This document shows positions 1 through 9,632 of a stretch of 64,000 bases of DNA, piece by piece. Location: NCBI RefSeq assembly GCF_014201465.1, contig NZ_JACHEP010000010.1, positions 1 through 64,000 on the forward strand, written 5' to 3'. Every line of letters begins with the position of its first letter. Within the stretch, counting starts at the first letter, position 1. The translations under genes and the position numbers were made by a program. The notes beneath the pieces are model-generated. The model was not told where the DNA came from and ran no database searches. It saw only the letters and a list, made by a program, of their open reading frames with translations. Source of the DNA: Anoxybacteroides tepidamans (GTDB lineage: Bacteria > Bacillota > Bacilli > Bacillales > Anoxybacillaceae).

Positions 1-223
1 TACCGCAAACAACAGGGGTGGCAAGCTTTTTTTATCATTCATTGCGTAAAATCAACAAAAAATCGGGGTACGTCTTTAAAACTTTTGACAGTACCACCAC
101 TTTGCACGGAGTGGCAGGTATGATAGCCTTGTTGACCCGCAGTGAGCTCCCTTCAAAGCTGGTTTCCTAGCAGGGGAGTCATGCCTGCAGGAGCTCCGTG
201 TCAAGCGGTTAAAGATAACAGGC

Positions 224-1235
224 TTATCCGGCTAAGAGAGCCAGTTCTTCTTGAAAGCATTCTGCGTGTGTCTTATAGCTGAGGATCTTATGTGATAGTT
301 GGTTACAGTATCTTTCCACATAGGAGATCGTCGCATTCGACAAGGAGGGAATCGCTTTTCCCTTGGGGACAAAACGCTGGATGAGCCCATGTGACACTCA
401 TTCGTTCCTCACAGGAGAGGGAGGTATAAGGATGAGTAAAGTACACCTCGGTTCCTTCCTTCTCCATGGCGAGGTTCAGATCCGCAAATTCCGATCCATT
501 ATCGGCCTTAACGGTTTTAAATACGCTGAAGAACAAAGAGCCATAGACCTTTGTGAGTTCGACCATCGCTGTATTGACACTCTTGCTCGCTTTGGATGAA
601 ATCTTGAGGATGATCTCATTGCGCGTCTTTCACTCTGTTAGGGTGAAAAGAGCCTCATCCTAGCCTTTTTTCCCGATGACCGTATCGCTTTCCCAATGGC
701 CCAATTCTTGTCGTTGCTTGACTTTGATCGGACGCTCCTCAATACTATGTCCCAGAACCCGTTTGTGTTGGCGGGAACGTTTCTTCTTCGTGTTGAGGCG
801 AACTTTCATGGGCAAATCCATGTTTTTGATGCTCGGGAAGCCTTAGTCAATATAGTGATACAGTGTTTTTGTACAGACGGTCGTCCCCACGAAGAGACCA
901 TGCCGTTTCACATAGCCAGAAACGGCGTCAGGGGACTATTGGTCATCCAAGATCTTGGATTCCGCAAATTGGACAGACTCAATGGCTTGATTCAATTTCA
1001 TCTTTTTCTCTCCACAAGCCTTTCGATTCTCTTCGTACCGGAGTTGCCCTGTTTCGGGGAAGCAGGTCTGAAATGTCTTCAGATCCGATGTAATTTGAGT
1101 GACCGGACCGTTCTTCAACTCCCATGAAATGGTGTTCTTATGGCAACCCACCACATCGACCTGCATGGATTTTCCTTCCGTATGGAGTGCGGCAATTTTT
1201 CCGCGCCAATAAAGCGGTTAGATGTTTAAACGTCC
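224..1235 (-). pseudogene. IS30-family transposase, decayed
   Basis: Remains of an IS30-family DDE transposase are spread over several frames. The N-terminal helix-turn-helix part (about 1235-936) reads like the family (CHKNTISWELKNG, normally CHKSTISREIKRNG). A middle-to-late piece (566-303) has the catalytic-core stretch DNGSEFADL and YFTHPYTS. The C-terminal tail continues in another frame to a stop at 224-226 (PKGKAIPSLS, ISYVERYCNQLSHKILSYKT). The span of about 1 kb equals a full-length gene, so the element was whole and then gained frameshifts and stops. It cannot make active enzyme. Family assignment rests on motif recognition. Confidence 0.8.
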
Positions 1236-1261
1236 GTTTCGTTGGGGTAGAATGAGATAGA

Positions 1262-1320
1262 GGCTATAGATAAACCCTCCGTACGATTTTTGTTTTCGTC
1301 GACTTGATTTTATCTATAGT
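1262..1320. repeat. Inverted repeat between two IS remnants
   Basis: CTATAGATAAA is repeated in inverted form as TTTATCTATAG at the other end of a roughly 35-base AT-rich loop. It lies between the IS30 and IS4-type remnants. It may be an old insertion-sequence end or a terminator, and the sequence alone does not decide. Confidence 0.35.
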
Positions 1321-1654
1321 TTTTCACGTTTTTAGCCTCGTTGCCTTTAATTATACATCTAGCCAAAAAGATTCCCCTTAAAAACGCCACCGCTTTGGAA
1401 GCAAATCGTTGATAGAGTCCTTCACTTGTTAGGGAGCATGCATGCCAAAGCTCTAAATTCGTACATAGTCGGACAAGGGGTGAGGACCAGCGAAGCATCC
1501 TCCCCATGTACATAAGACAAAAAACGCTTCAGCCGTTAAAGAGCGTTGTCGTTGAATAATTCCCCACTTCACAAGCCATATGATTTAACTCCTTTGCGGA
1601 TAACCATTGGCGAAGCGTTTCGATCCATGGTTTCGTCGACCAAGTGATGTGCAT
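1310..1654 (-). pseudogene. IS4-family transposase, N-terminal fragment
   Basis: An N-terminal piece of a transposase of the IS4/IS231 type is present in two frames. From 1654 the first frame gives MHITWSTKPWIETLRQWL, then the frame changes to QRQRSLTAEAFFVLCTWG and changes again to LVRLCTNLELW and LTSEGLYQRFASKAVAFLR. The last stretch resembles the usual 'SPEGLNQRFN.KAVxFL' segment of the family. The catalytic domain is missing. Family level is inferred from this segment. Confidence 0.6.
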
Positions 1655-1842
1655 AAAAAACACCTTTTCTAGCTTTTGATTTCGTTAGAAAGGATAATAA
1701 CTTTTCGTCGTCACTATAAAGTATTTTTTCTAAACTTGATGACTATGGGCTAATTCTCCCGACATACTGGATTGTCCGGTTTTTATTTTCAGTTATATGA
1801 AAAAATTATGCAGAAAATTTTGATAAAGTGTTATTTTTTGAA

Positions 1843-1871
1843 TTGACGTTACAATTATTTTTGTATATAAT
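1843..1871 (+). promoter_or_regulatory. Sigma-A promoter of the XRE-cupin gene
   Basis: TTGACG (1843-1848) and a perfect TATAAT (1866-1871) are separated by 17 bases. The spacing is ideal and the gene start follows about 40 bases downstream. Confidence 0.85.
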
Positions 1872-1912
1872 AGTTCCATAAGAAAAAAAGAGAAAATAAA
1901 TAGGAGATGAAC

Positions 1913-2452
1913 ATGGAAGAAATATATAAAAAAATCAGAGATATACGTAAACAGCGTGATTTGACACTGAAAGAGCTAAGCGAAAAAACAGGGCTGTCTA
2001 TCAGTTTTCTCTCTCAAGTTGAGCGGGGCTCCACTTCTCTTGCCATTACGTCTTTAAAGAAAATCGCTGATGCTCTTGAAGTTCCAATAACAGACTTTTT
2101 TGAAAATGAAGAAAATAAGAATTTTGTTGTCAAGCTGGAAAGTCAAAAACCATTCCGAATAGAAGATTCAAGCGCGGAGTACATTCGATTGGGAGGAAAT
2201 TTCAGTGGAAGATCACTGGAACCACTAATTGTAACCTTGGCACCAGGATTTCAGGGCGATGTATTTAGCCATCCTGGGGAGGAGTTCTATTACATTCTAG
2301 AAGGGGCAGTAATTTTTAATGTGGATGGGAAAGAGTATTTAGTTAAAGCTGGAGAATCAATTCATTTTCCATCCAGTTTGCCACATTCTTGGTCTAACCC
2401 GTTGCCCCATAAATCAAAAATCCTCTCTATTACAACACCAGCTATTTTTTGA
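1913..2452 (+). CDS. XRE-family regulator with C-terminal cupin domain
   Basis: This 179-residue DNA-binding regulator has an XRE-type helix-turn-helix at about residues 5-60 (LTLKELSEKTGLSISFLSQVERG) and a cupin_2 fold at about 100-175 (HPGEEFYYILEG, then a late HSW). The layout is that of HTH-cupin regulators, where the cupin binds a small effector. The ATG at 1913 is preferred over 1907 because AGGAG (1902-1906) touches the earlier ATG and sits six bases from this one. It lies just upstream of hyuA on the same strand, so it probably controls the hyu operon. The effector is unknown. Confidence 0.88.
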   Translation: MEEIYKKIRDIRKQRDLTLKELSEKTGLSISFLSQVERGSTSLAITSLKKIADALEVPITDFFENEENKNFVVKLESQKPFRIEDSSAEYIRLGGNFSGRSLEPLIVTLAPGFQGDVFSHPGEEFYYILEGAVIFNVDGKEYLVKAGESIHFPSSLPHSWSNPLPHKSKILSITTPAIF

Positions 2453-2514
2453 AATAACTGGTGTTATATAAAAATTAACAAAATGTTACTTTATAATTAG
2501 GGAAGGTGTTTTTT

Positions 2515-4557
2515 ATGCGCGTAGCAACTGATATTGGCGGAACATTTACTGATCTTGTCTATTTGGATGAAAACGGTCGTATCGGAACTGCTAAAAGTGA
2601 TACGACTCCTCCTAACTTTGAACAGGGAGTTATCGATGTTATTAAGAAAAGTGGGATTTCTCCAGAGGCGATCACCACGTTTATTCATGGTACAACCGTT
2701 ATTATTAATGCTTTAACGGAGCGTAAAGGAGCAAAAACTGCATTGATTACGACCAAGGGATTTCGTGATGTCCTTGAAATCGCCCGTGGGAATCGCCCGG
2801 ATCTATTCAATGTCCGCTATAAAAAGCCGACGCCTTTTGTCCCTCGCTATCTGCGCCTCGAAGTCAGCGAACGCTTGAATTATAAGGGAGAGGTGATTAC
2901 CGAATTATCTGTGGAAGAAGTAAAGGCAGCCGTTGAGCAGTTGAGAAATGAAGGAGTAGAGGCCATTGCTGTTTCATTCTTGCATTCCTATGCGAATCCT
3001 CTGCATGAAAAGTTGGCAGTAGAAATAATTAAAGAGGTTTGGCCAGAAGTTGCTGTAACCGCTTCCCACGAAGTAACCAGAGAATGGCGTGAGTACGAAC
3101 GTACTAGCACGGCTGTATTAAACTCTTATGTCAAACCGATTGCATCTTCTTACATTGATAAATTGGACAAACATCTTCAGGAAATCGGAGTCACCGGAAA
3201 CAAATACATCATGCAGTCCAATTCTGGAACGACGACCTTTGAACAATCGAAAGAAACCCCAATCAACATGGTAGAGTCTGGTCCTGTAGCTGGTATTTTT
3301 GGTGCTGCCATTTTAGGGAAAATCCTTGGAGAAAAGAATATTATTGCCTTTGATATCGGTGGAACGACCGCTAAGTGTTCTTTGATCGATAACGGGGAAG
3401 TGAAAGTAACAACGGAATACAAAATTGAAAGAGATGACCGCAATGCTGGATATCCAATTAAGGTACCAGTGGTTGACATCGTTGAAATCGGCAACGGAGG
3501 AGGTTCCATTGCATGGATTGATGATGCAGGTTCGCTGAAAGTTGGCCCGCAATCCGCAGGAGCCATGCCGGGTCCGGTAGCCTACGGCCGCGGTGGTGAA
3601 AATCCGACGACAACGGATGCAAATCTCGTAACAGGACGTCTATCGCCTGAAAATTTTCAAAATACAGTTAATATGGATGCAGTTAAGCAAGCGATTGATG
3701 AAAAAATAGCGAAACATTTTGGTATCTCCGTGGAAGAGGCGGCTCTCGGTATCATTCGTATTGCCAATTCCAACATGTTGAATGCATTAAAATTGATTTC
3801 CGTTCGCAAAGGATATGACCCTCGTGAGTTCTCTTTAGTGGCATTTGGCGGCGGTGGTCCGATGCATGCTTTAGCCCTAGCCAAGGAATTAGGGGTGAAG
3901 AAAGTGATTATTCCGGTTGCTGCTTCCGTGTTCTCAGCATGGGGCATGTTGATGACTGATCTCCGGCATGACTACATTCAAACGTACATCCGTCGAGTAA
4001 ACGAGTTGAATTTAGATGAATTAAATAGCGAATGGTATCAATTAGAGGAAGGAGCCCTAAAGCAGTACTCCCAAGAAGGAATTACTGAAGATAAAGTATT
4101 ATTTGTTCGCTATGCCGATATGCGTTATGTTGGTCAAGAGCATGCTGTTAAAGTTCCGGTACCAAACGGTGTCATGGATGAAGCAGCTGTTCAGGAGATG
4201 GTTTCCCGTTTCCATAACCTTCACGAGAAGCACTACACATTTAAATTAGATGGAGCGCCAACAGAAATTGTGAACTTGCACCTGACCGCATTCGGTGTGG
4301 TACAAAAGCCGGAGATCGCTCGACTAGAAAACGTAGGAGACAATGCGGGAGAAGCATTAAAAGAGGTACGCCCAGTTCTGTTCGAAGACCATGGATGGAT
4401 TGATACTAAAGTCTATTCCAGAGAAGTTCTAAATGCCGGCAGTGTGATTGAAGGACCTGCTATTGTTGAAGAACAATCCTCTTCTACTGTCATTTATCCT
4501 AGACAAACTCTAGTTGTAGACGAATACGGCAACTTAATCATTAACACGGGGGTGTAA
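2515..4557 (+). CDS. hyuA: Hydantoinase/oxoprolinase subunit A
   Basis: This 680-residue subunit is the HyuA type (ATP-dependent hydantoinase, 5-oxoprolinase or acetone carboxylase beta family). The N-terminal DIGGTFTDLVYLDE and the internal DIGGTTAKCSLID are the paired phosphate-binding loops of the ASKHA fold. An AFGGGGPMHA stretch near residue 450 is also family-typical. The ATG at 2515 is chosen because GGAAGGTG (2501-2508) is correctly spaced. HyuB follows after six bases, with its ribosome binding site overlapping this stop, so the two probably form one enzyme. Substrate could be a hydantoin, 5-oxoproline or another cyclic amide, and the sequence does not settle this. Confidence 0.9.
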   Translation: MRVATDIGGTFTDLVYLDENGRIGTAKSDTTPPNFEQGVIDVIKKSGISPEAITTFIHGTTVIINALTERKGAKTALITTKGFRDVLEIARGNRPDLFNVRYKKPTPFVPRYLRLEVSERLNYKGEVITELSVEEVKAAVEQLRNEGVEAIAVSFLHSYANPLHEKLAVEIIKEVWPEVAVTASHEVTREWREYERTSTAVLNSYVKPIASSYIDKLDKHLQEIGVTGNKYIMQSNSGTTTFEQSKETPINMVESGPVAGIFGAAILGKILGEKNIIAFDIGGTTAKCSLIDNGEVKVTTEYKIERDDRNAGYPIKVPVVDIVEIGNGGGSIAWIDDAGSLKVGPQSAGAMPGPVAYGRGGENPTTTDANLVTGRLSPENFQNTVNMDAVKQAIDEKIAKHFGISVEEAALGIIRIANSNMLNALKLISVRKGYDPREFSLVAFGGGGPMHALALAKELGVKKVIIPVAASVFSAWGMLMTDLRHDYIQTYIRRVNELNLDELNSEWYQLEEGALKQYSQEGITEDKVLFVRYADMRYVGQEHAVKVPVPNGVMDEAAVQEMVSRFHNLHEKHYTFKLDGAPTEIVNLHLTAFGVVQKPEIARLENVGDNAGEALKEVRPVLFEDHGWIDTKVYSREVLNAGSVIEGPAIVEEQSSSTVIYPRQTLVVDEYGNLIINTGV

Positions 4558-4563
4558 CGCACA

Positions 4564-6300
4564 ATGGAGGCTAAAGTGAAGCGTGATCAATTTACACTTG
4601 AGATCGTAAAAGATTCGTTAATTGCTATCGGGGAAGAGATGTTCCACACGCTCGCCCGGACCTCGATGAGCCCTATTATTTATGAAGTGCTTGACTTTGC
4701 GAGCGGGTTGACGGATGCAAAGGGTCAACTACTAACCCAAGGAAACGGGGTTACCGGATTTATTGGGATGTTAACCTTTATGGTGAAGCAAACATTGGAG
4801 AAGTTCGGTAAAGAGGGAGATTTGAAACCTGGAGATATTATTATCATCAATGATCCATACGGTGGAGGGGGGTCTCACTTATCAGACGTCGGGTTGGTTA
4901 TGCCTATCTTCTATGATGGAGAGCTAGTAGCTTTTTCTGCAAACAAAGCTCATTGGACGGAGGTAGGTGGTAAAGATCCGGGTTCGTGGACAACAGATTC
5001 AACCGAGATTTTCCAAGAAGGACTTCAATTCCCGTGCGTAAAATTGTTCGATGAAGGTAAACTTAATCAACCATTGGTAGATATCATCGCTGCGAATGTA
5101 CGCTTCCCGGATTTGTCTCTCGGGGATATGTGGGCTCAAGTGGCAGCACTTCGTACCGGTGAAAAGCGCTTCCGTGAGCTATGTGATAAATATGGTAAGG
5201 ACGTGGTGATGGATTCGATTGACCATCTTTTGGGGCATGGTGAACAACTCGCCTTAAAGGAAATTGCGAAACTACCTAAGGGTACGTTTGAAGCACAGGA
5301 CTTTATTGACGACGATGGTCTTGGAAACGGTCCTTTCAAGGTTCAAGTGAAGGTAACCATCACGGATGATGAGTTTATTTGTGATTTCCGTGGAAGTCAC
5401 CCGCAAGTACTTGGTCCGGTTAACTGTTCTTATACAGCGCTTGTTTCCGCTGTACGTACGATTTTCTTAGCCGTGACCAATCCTTCTCAAGATGTGAATG
5501 ATGGGGTATTCCGACCGTTGAAAGTCATCGCGGATGACCGCTCTATTTTCTCTGCGGAACGTCCTGCTGCCGTATCTACGTATTGGGAAACGATGCTATA
5601 CGGTGCTGACTTGGTTTGGAAAGCTCTTGCGCCTGTCGTTCCTCACCGTTTGAATGCCGGACATTTATTATCTGTTTGTGGTGTGGTTTTGTCTGGTATT
5701 CATCATGATACGAATGAGCCGTTCCTAATCGTTGAGCCTTCCGCCGGTGGTTGGGGGGCCGGAGATGGTTTGGATGGAGCATCGGGGCAATTCTGCATAG
5801 GCGACGGTGAAACTTATAACGTACCTGTAGAAGTGGCCGAAACACGTTACGGTATTATGGTTGATGAATACAGCCTTCGAACGGACGGTGCGGGCGCTGG
5901 TGAGTTCCGGGGAGGTTGTGGAGTTATCCGCTCATATAGGGCAATGACTGATGGTCAAACTGTTACAGCTACTTTCGGACGTCACAAATTCCTGCCGTGG
6001 GGCTTTAGCGGTGGGCACGATGGTTCTCGTAACGAAATTGTAATTGTAAAAACAAATGGAGAAGTAGTTGGACCGTTTGGCAAATGTGCACGTTTCCCGC
6101 TCAATAAAGGTGATGTAGTTCGTTTGATTACCGCTACCGGAGGCGGATATGGAAATCCTCTTAACAGACCGGCCGAAAAGGTTGCTTTGGATGCAAAGAA
6201 CAGCTATATTTCTGTCGAACAAGCAAAAGACATCTATGGCGTCATTCTAAATCCAAAAACATTTGAAGTGGAAGGCCTGACGCCGGTACGCAAAAAATAA
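4564..6300 (+). CDS. hyuB: Hydantoinase/oxoprolinase subunit B
   Basis: This 578-residue protein is the HyuB partner of HyuA, of normal length for the family. Typical segments are NDPYGGGGSHLSDV (about residue 98), the glycine-rich GGWGAGDGLDG (about 395) and GGCGVIRSY. GGGGGTG inside the last codons of hyuA serves as its ribosome binding site. Together the two subunits are expected to open a cyclic amide ring with or without ATP. The neighbouring cupin and M24 peptidase suggest that the product is processed further, but the pathway is inferred only. Confidence 0.9.
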   Translation: MEAKVKRDQFTLEIVKDSLIAIGEEMFHTLARTSMSPIIYEVLDFASGLTDAKGQLLTQGNGVTGFIGMLTFMVKQTLEKFGKEGDLKPGDIIIINDPYGGGGSHLSDVGLVMPIFYDGELVAFSANKAHWTEVGGKDPGSWTTDSTEIFQEGLQFPCVKLFDEGKLNQPLVDIIAANVRFPDLSLGDMWAQVAALRTGEKRFRELCDKYGKDVVMDSIDHLLGHGEQLALKEIAKLPKGTFEAQDFIDDDGLGNGPFKVQVKVTITDDEFICDFRGSHPQVLGPVNCSYTALVSAVRTIFLAVTNPSQDVNDGVFRPLKVIADDRSIFSAERPAAVSTYWETMLYGADLVWKALAPVVPHRLNAGHLLSVCGVVLSGIHHDTNEPFLIVEPSAGGWGAGDGLDGASGQFCIGDGETYNVPVEVAETRYGIMVDEYSLRTDGAGAGEFRGGCGVIRSYRAMTDGQTVTATFGRHKFLPWGFSGGHDGSRNEIVIVKTNGEVVGPFGKCARFPLNKGDVVRLITATGGGYGNPLNRPAEKVALDAKNSYISVEQAKDIYGVILNPKTFEVEGLTPVRKK

Positions 6301-6318
6301 AGGGAGAGACATTCAGCT

Positions 6319-6654
6319 ATGATCGTAGTTAACACAGGGTCAGTCAAACCGGACAATCGCCCAGCGGTATCTTTAAAGACTCTATTTTCTGAAAAGGATT
6401 TAAATGGCGGCAGAGCCAAATTTGGTGTGATCACCATTCCTCCTAAAACAAGAATTCCATTGAGTGGGACGGGTTGTCATGAGGAGGATGAGTATTCTAT
6501 TGTCATAAAAGGATCCATTATTACTTGGAGTAATAATCAAGAATACCGGCTGAATGCCGGAGACGCATCCTTAATTCCCGCTGGAGAAGCCCACTGGGCT
6601 TATAATGACGGGGATGAAGAATGTGAGATCGTCTGGGTGCTTGTAAAACGATGA
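6319..6654 (+). CDS. Small cupin-domain protein
   Basis: This 111-residue protein is a single cupin_2 barrel. The metal-type motif is HEEDEYSIVIKG followed by PAGEAHW. It is the third gene of the hyu operon, 18 bases after hyuB, with AAAGGGAGAGA ahead of the ATG. It may be a small isomerase, a dioxygenase-like enzyme or a substrate-binding protein. No specific activity can be named. Confidence 0.75.
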   Translation: MIVVNTGSVKPDNRPAVSLKTLFSEKDLNGGRAKFGVITIPPKTRIPLSGTGCHEEDEYSIVIKGSIITWSNNQEYRLNAGDASLIPAGEAHWAYNDGDEECEIVWVLVKR

Positions 6655-6660
6655 ACAGTT

Positions 6661-6693
6661 AAAGGGGGTGTCATCTTCGTGGACAGCCCCTTT
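6661..6693 (+). terminator. Hairpin between the cupin and M24 genes
   Basis: AAAGGGGGTGTC pairs with GACAGCCCCTTT, with one mismatch, across a nine-base loop. Only a short T run follows. It could be a weak terminator or a processing site that lowers expression of the peptidase gene. Confidence 0.5.
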
Positions 6694-6722
6694 AACTCCT
6701 TACAGGGAGGATGTAAGTATAG

Positions 6723-7808
6723 ATGAGTGTATGTGTTCAAAGAATGAAAAAAGCGCAAGCGATTTTGGAAAAGAACGGTTGGGAGGCGGTGATCGCTTCT
6801 TCTCCAGCAAATTTTTTCTATTTTACAGGAACTTGGCTGGATTCTCATGAAAGACTTCAGGCTGTCGTTATTCCGAGAACGGGATCGGCATCGATTATTG
6901 TTCATGAAATGTCACGGGAAGAAATTTCACTGCCAGATGAAGTACAGCTGATCCTTTGGAAAGACGGGGAGTCTGCTGTAAAAACTTTAGCCGGGCTTTT
7001 ACCGGAATATGGTGTGGTCGCTGTAGATAATCAGTGGCCCAGTGAAAAATTGATTGATCTCATGTCCATTCGTAAACATCTTTCATTTGTTAAGAGTACA
7101 CCAGTCATAGGTGCTCTTCGTTTAAGGAAAGATGAAACAGAAATTGAACTTTTACGAAAGTCAGGAGAAATCGCCGATCGTGTGATGAAAAAGATCATTT
7201 CTTTTGTAAAGCCAGGGATGACAGAGAAGCAAGTAGCTGATGAATTAAAAAGGCTCTTTCAAATAGAGGGTGTTGAAAGACTATCCTTTCAACCTATCAT
7301 AGGAGCAGGAGCCAACGGAGCCATTCCTCATCATCAATCCGATGAAACTCGCCTTACCGAAGGGGACATGATTGTGATTGATATGGGTGGAATTAAGGAT
7401 CACTATTGTTCAGATATGACCCGGACAATTGTTATAGGGGAACCGACAGAAGAAATGGTCAAGGTGTATGAAATTGTACGCAAGGCTCAGGACGAAGCGG
7501 TTAAAGCGATTAAACCCGGTGTCCCAATGAAGCTCATTGATCAAGTTGCTCGTAGCATCATTTCCGAAGCGGGGTACGGGGAATTCTTTACACACCGAAC
7601 CGGTCACGGATTAGGAATTGAAGTTCATGAGGAGCCATACTTGACTTCGAATAATGAACAGCTTTTGGAAGAAGGAATGGTGGTGAGCGTCGAGCCGGGC
7701 ATCTATTTGAGCGGGAAGTTCGGAGTAAGAATTGAGGATATTGTTGTTGTAACGTCAAACGGTGCGGAAAGGTTGAATCATTTTCCGAGGGAACTGATAA
7801 GAGTATAA
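6723..7808 (+). CDS. M24-family aminopeptidase (Xaa-Pro type)
   Basis: This 361-residue enzyme has an N-terminal creatinase-like domain (about 1-125) and a C-terminal pita-bread M24 domain. The five metal ligands are visible: the two Asp in DMGGIKDHYCSDMTRT, His in HRTGHGLGIEVHE, Glu in SVEPGIY and Glu in RIEDIVVV. It is therefore expected to be an active metallopeptidase or related hydrolase (Xaa-Pro peptidase/prolidase, possibly creatinase-like). AGGGAGGATG lies 12 bases before the ATG. As the last gene of the hyu operon it may release an amino acid from a carbamoyl or dipeptide-like product, which is an inference. Confidence 0.85.
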   Translation: MSVCVQRMKKAQAILEKNGWEAVIASSPANFFYFTGTWLDSHERLQAVVIPRTGSASIIVHEMSREEISLPDEVQLILWKDGESAVKTLAGLLPEYGVVAVDNQWPSEKLIDLMSIRKHLSFVKSTPVIGALRLRKDETEIELLRKSGEIADRVMKKIISFVKPGMTEKQVADELKRLFQIEGVERLSFQPIIGAGANGAIPHHQSDETRLTEGDMIVIDMGGIKDHYCSDMTRTIVIGEPTEEMVKVYEIVRKAQDEAVKAIKPGVPMKLIDQVARSIISEAGYGEFFTHRTGHGLGIEVHEEPYLTSNNEQLLEEGMVVSVEPGIYLSGKFGVRIEDIVVVTSNGAERLNHFPRELIRV

Positions 7809-7824
7809 AAACCTGTATGGAGAT

Positions 7825-7869
7825 GGGGCTGTCTCAAAGGGTCATTAAATCGACCTTTTTGAGACAGCC
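7825..7869 (+). terminator. Terminator of the hyu operon
   Basis: GGCTGTCTCAAA-GGTC pairs with GACC-TTTTTGAGACAGCC to give a long hairpin. It lies between convergent genes (hyu operon and azoreductase) and could act in both directions. The GAGACAGCC arm also resembles ends of some insertion sequences. Confidence 0.65.
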
Positions 7870-7879
7870 TCTTGATCAT

Positions 7880-8515
7880 TTAAAAAGTATGAGCTAAATC
7901 TTTTGCTCGTGCAATGGCATTTTCCTTAATTTCTTGTGCTTTATCAGGCATTGCGGCATGCCCTTCAACAAATAAACCTTCAAAAGAAGGAACGCCAAAA
8001 AATTGCATGACTGCACCTAGATAGCGGTGCCCCATTTCCATTTCAGCCGCTGGGCCTTCTGAATAAAAACCTCCACGAGCTTGAATATGTAAGGCTTTCT
8101 TATCAGTTAATAGACCTACTGGCCCTTGTTCTGTGTACTTAAATGTTTTACCAGCAACGGCAACAGCATCAATATATGCTTTCATGACTGGTGGGAATGA
8201 AAAGTTCCACATAGGAGTTACAAATACATATTTATCTGCTGAAATAAATTGTTCACATAACTCTGACAGCCGGCCGACTTTTGCTTTCTCTTCAGAAGAA
8301 AGTTCTTCAAACCCTTTCCCGGATTGAAGTTTCCCCCAGCCGCTTAATACGTCGTCATCGATTTGTGGAATGTTTTCTTTAAAAAGGTCAATATGCACAA
8401 TTTCGTGAGTTGGGTTTACTTCTTTATAAGTTTCAATAAAAGCCTTTCCTGCTGCCATGCTATAAGATTGGGTGTCATCAAGTGGATGAGCTGTGATGTA
8501 CAATACTTTTGCCAT
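7880..8515 (-). CDS. azoR: FMN-dependent NADH-azoreductase
   Basis: This 211-residue flavodoxin-fold oxidoreductase (Flavodoxin_2) reduces quinones and azo compounds with NAD(P)H and FMN. It begins [19 protein letters not shown], the FMN-phosphate loop of the family, and has the [18 protein letters not shown] segment. The start at 8515 is supported by AGGGAGAGA just upstream. It is transcribed away from an ArsR regulator about 420 bases away. Such regulators often control thiol- or quinone-stress enzymes, but the link here is only positional. Confidence 0.9.
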   Translation of the reverse strand: MAKVLYITAHPLDDTQSYSMAAGKAFIETYKEVNPTHEIVHIDLFKENIPQIDDDVLSGWGKLQSGKGFEELSSEEKAKVGRLSELCEQFISADKYVFVTPMWNFSFPPVMKAYIDAVAVAGKTFKYTEQGPVGLLTDKKALHIQARGGFYSEGPAAEMEMGHRYLGAVMQFFGVPSFEGLFVEGHAAMPDKAQEIKENAIARAKDLAHTF

Positions 8516-8934
8516 GTTGTCTCTCCCTTTCATGTAGTTTTAGTCATTTTAGTTTGCGATTAATTTACCCAACTTACCCAGCAAACTTTGAATTAAAATA
8601 TTTTTAACCAGAGATAAATATATTATATGCGACATTGTTTTTCAACTAATTTGCATTCTATATATAGACCCCCATGCCGAAAAAATTCAATAAGGAGTTT
8701 CTCAAGTGATCCCAGACCGGTTAATGATGGGGAATTAGGGATGAGTTAGATATTGTCGATTTCTCAGCGATATGCTAATCTATCCATACATGTGCCTCCT
8801 TGTCTGGGTAGCTTGGTCATACAACAAATCGACTCATGTTTCTTTTATGACTAAAATGCATGTTAGTGGATTTACTCAAGTACCGTAATGTAATATAAAA
8901 AATAAGATTGAATTTGATGAACTTGGAGGTAGCA
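8516..8934. other. Intergenic region between azoR and the ArsR gene
   Basis: This AT-rich region must hold the divergent promoters. Around 8640-8810 the minus strand shows a good ribosome binding site (GGAGG near 8795) and ATG that open only a nine-codon frame, followed by a frame that reads like a protein tail (SLEKLLIEFFRHGG). This looks like a gene remnant that I cannot identify. No clear operator was found. Confidence 0.4.
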
Positions 8935-9237
8935 ATGGAACTTTTGGAGGTATTTAAAGCCTTGTCCAATGAAACAAGGTTGCAGATTGTACAGTGGTTG
9001 AAAAATCCTGAAATTCACTTTCCGAAGCCGCAACACGGGGATATACACGAGGACGGGGTTTGCGTGAGCGACATCCATAAAAAAATTGGCTTGTCACAAT
9101 CGACTGTGTCCCTTTACCTATCCATACTGCAAAATGCCGGATTAATCAAGGCAAAACGGGTTGGACAATGGACTTATTATAAACGGGATGAGGAGAACAT
9201 CAAAAAAATCATTGAATTGTTATCGAGGGATTTATAA
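8935..9237 (+). CDS. ArsR-family transcriptional regulator
   Basis: This 100-residue winged-helix regulator has the family core (FKALSNETRLQIVQWL near the N-terminus, then VSDIHKKIGLSQSTVSLYLSIL as the recognition helix and a wing at RVGQWTYYKRDEE). The ATG at 8935 has TGGAGGT four bases upstream. A single Cys (GVCVSD) precedes the recognition helix. There is no classic CxC metal site, so it may be redox-responsive or a non-metal member. The neighbouring azoreductase is a plausible target. Confidence 0.88.
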   Translation: MELLEVFKALSNETRLQIVQWLKNPEIHFPKPQHGDIHEDGVCVSDIHKKIGLSQSTVSLYLSILQNAGLIKAKRVGQWTYYKRDEENIKKIIELLSRDL

Positions 9238-9512
9238 ATCAAAACCCTCACTTATCACTTAAATCGTAAGCACGATTACAGAGGCACTTACGATGTTTCC
9301 AATCCCTTGGGGACAAAACTTTTTCACCTAAAAATCACTTTATTTATTAATTTTTAAAAAACGGAACTCACGAAAAAACGAGTATCCCCCTGATGTGTCA
9401 ATCCTGTATAAGGGATTGGTATGATCTATTGGGAGTGCACAAACTCTTGTAAAATCAACATTGCTAAAAGCTTATTAAAATTTTGTTGTTGATTTTTTTT
9501 ATTTTTTTTTAT

Positions 9513-9602
9513 ATTATTATATCGATAATTCTAGATATTTATAAAAACAAGATATCCATAGATGGTTATTTTTTACATTATTATATCGATAATTCTAGAT
9601 AT
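9513..9602 (+). repeat. 26-bp direct repeat, 64-bp period
   Basis: The same 26 bases (core TATATCGATAATTCTAGATAT) occur at 9513-9538 and 9577-9602. They lie upstream of a decayed copy of the luciferase-like gene start, so they probably record a local tandem duplication. A regulator binding the palindromic cores is also possible. Confidence 0.7.
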
Positions 9603-9632
9603 CTGTAAATATAGATATTGAATAATGAGTAT

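Noticed and set aside
3177-3566. Long antisense frames within hyuA and similar ones in other well-supported genes
   Set aside because: They are shadows of strongly conserved coding sequence on the other strand.
9260-9300. Possible hairpin after the ArsR gene (ATCGTAAG/CTTACGAT)
   Set aside because: The stem is only eight base pairs, the loop is long and no T run follows.
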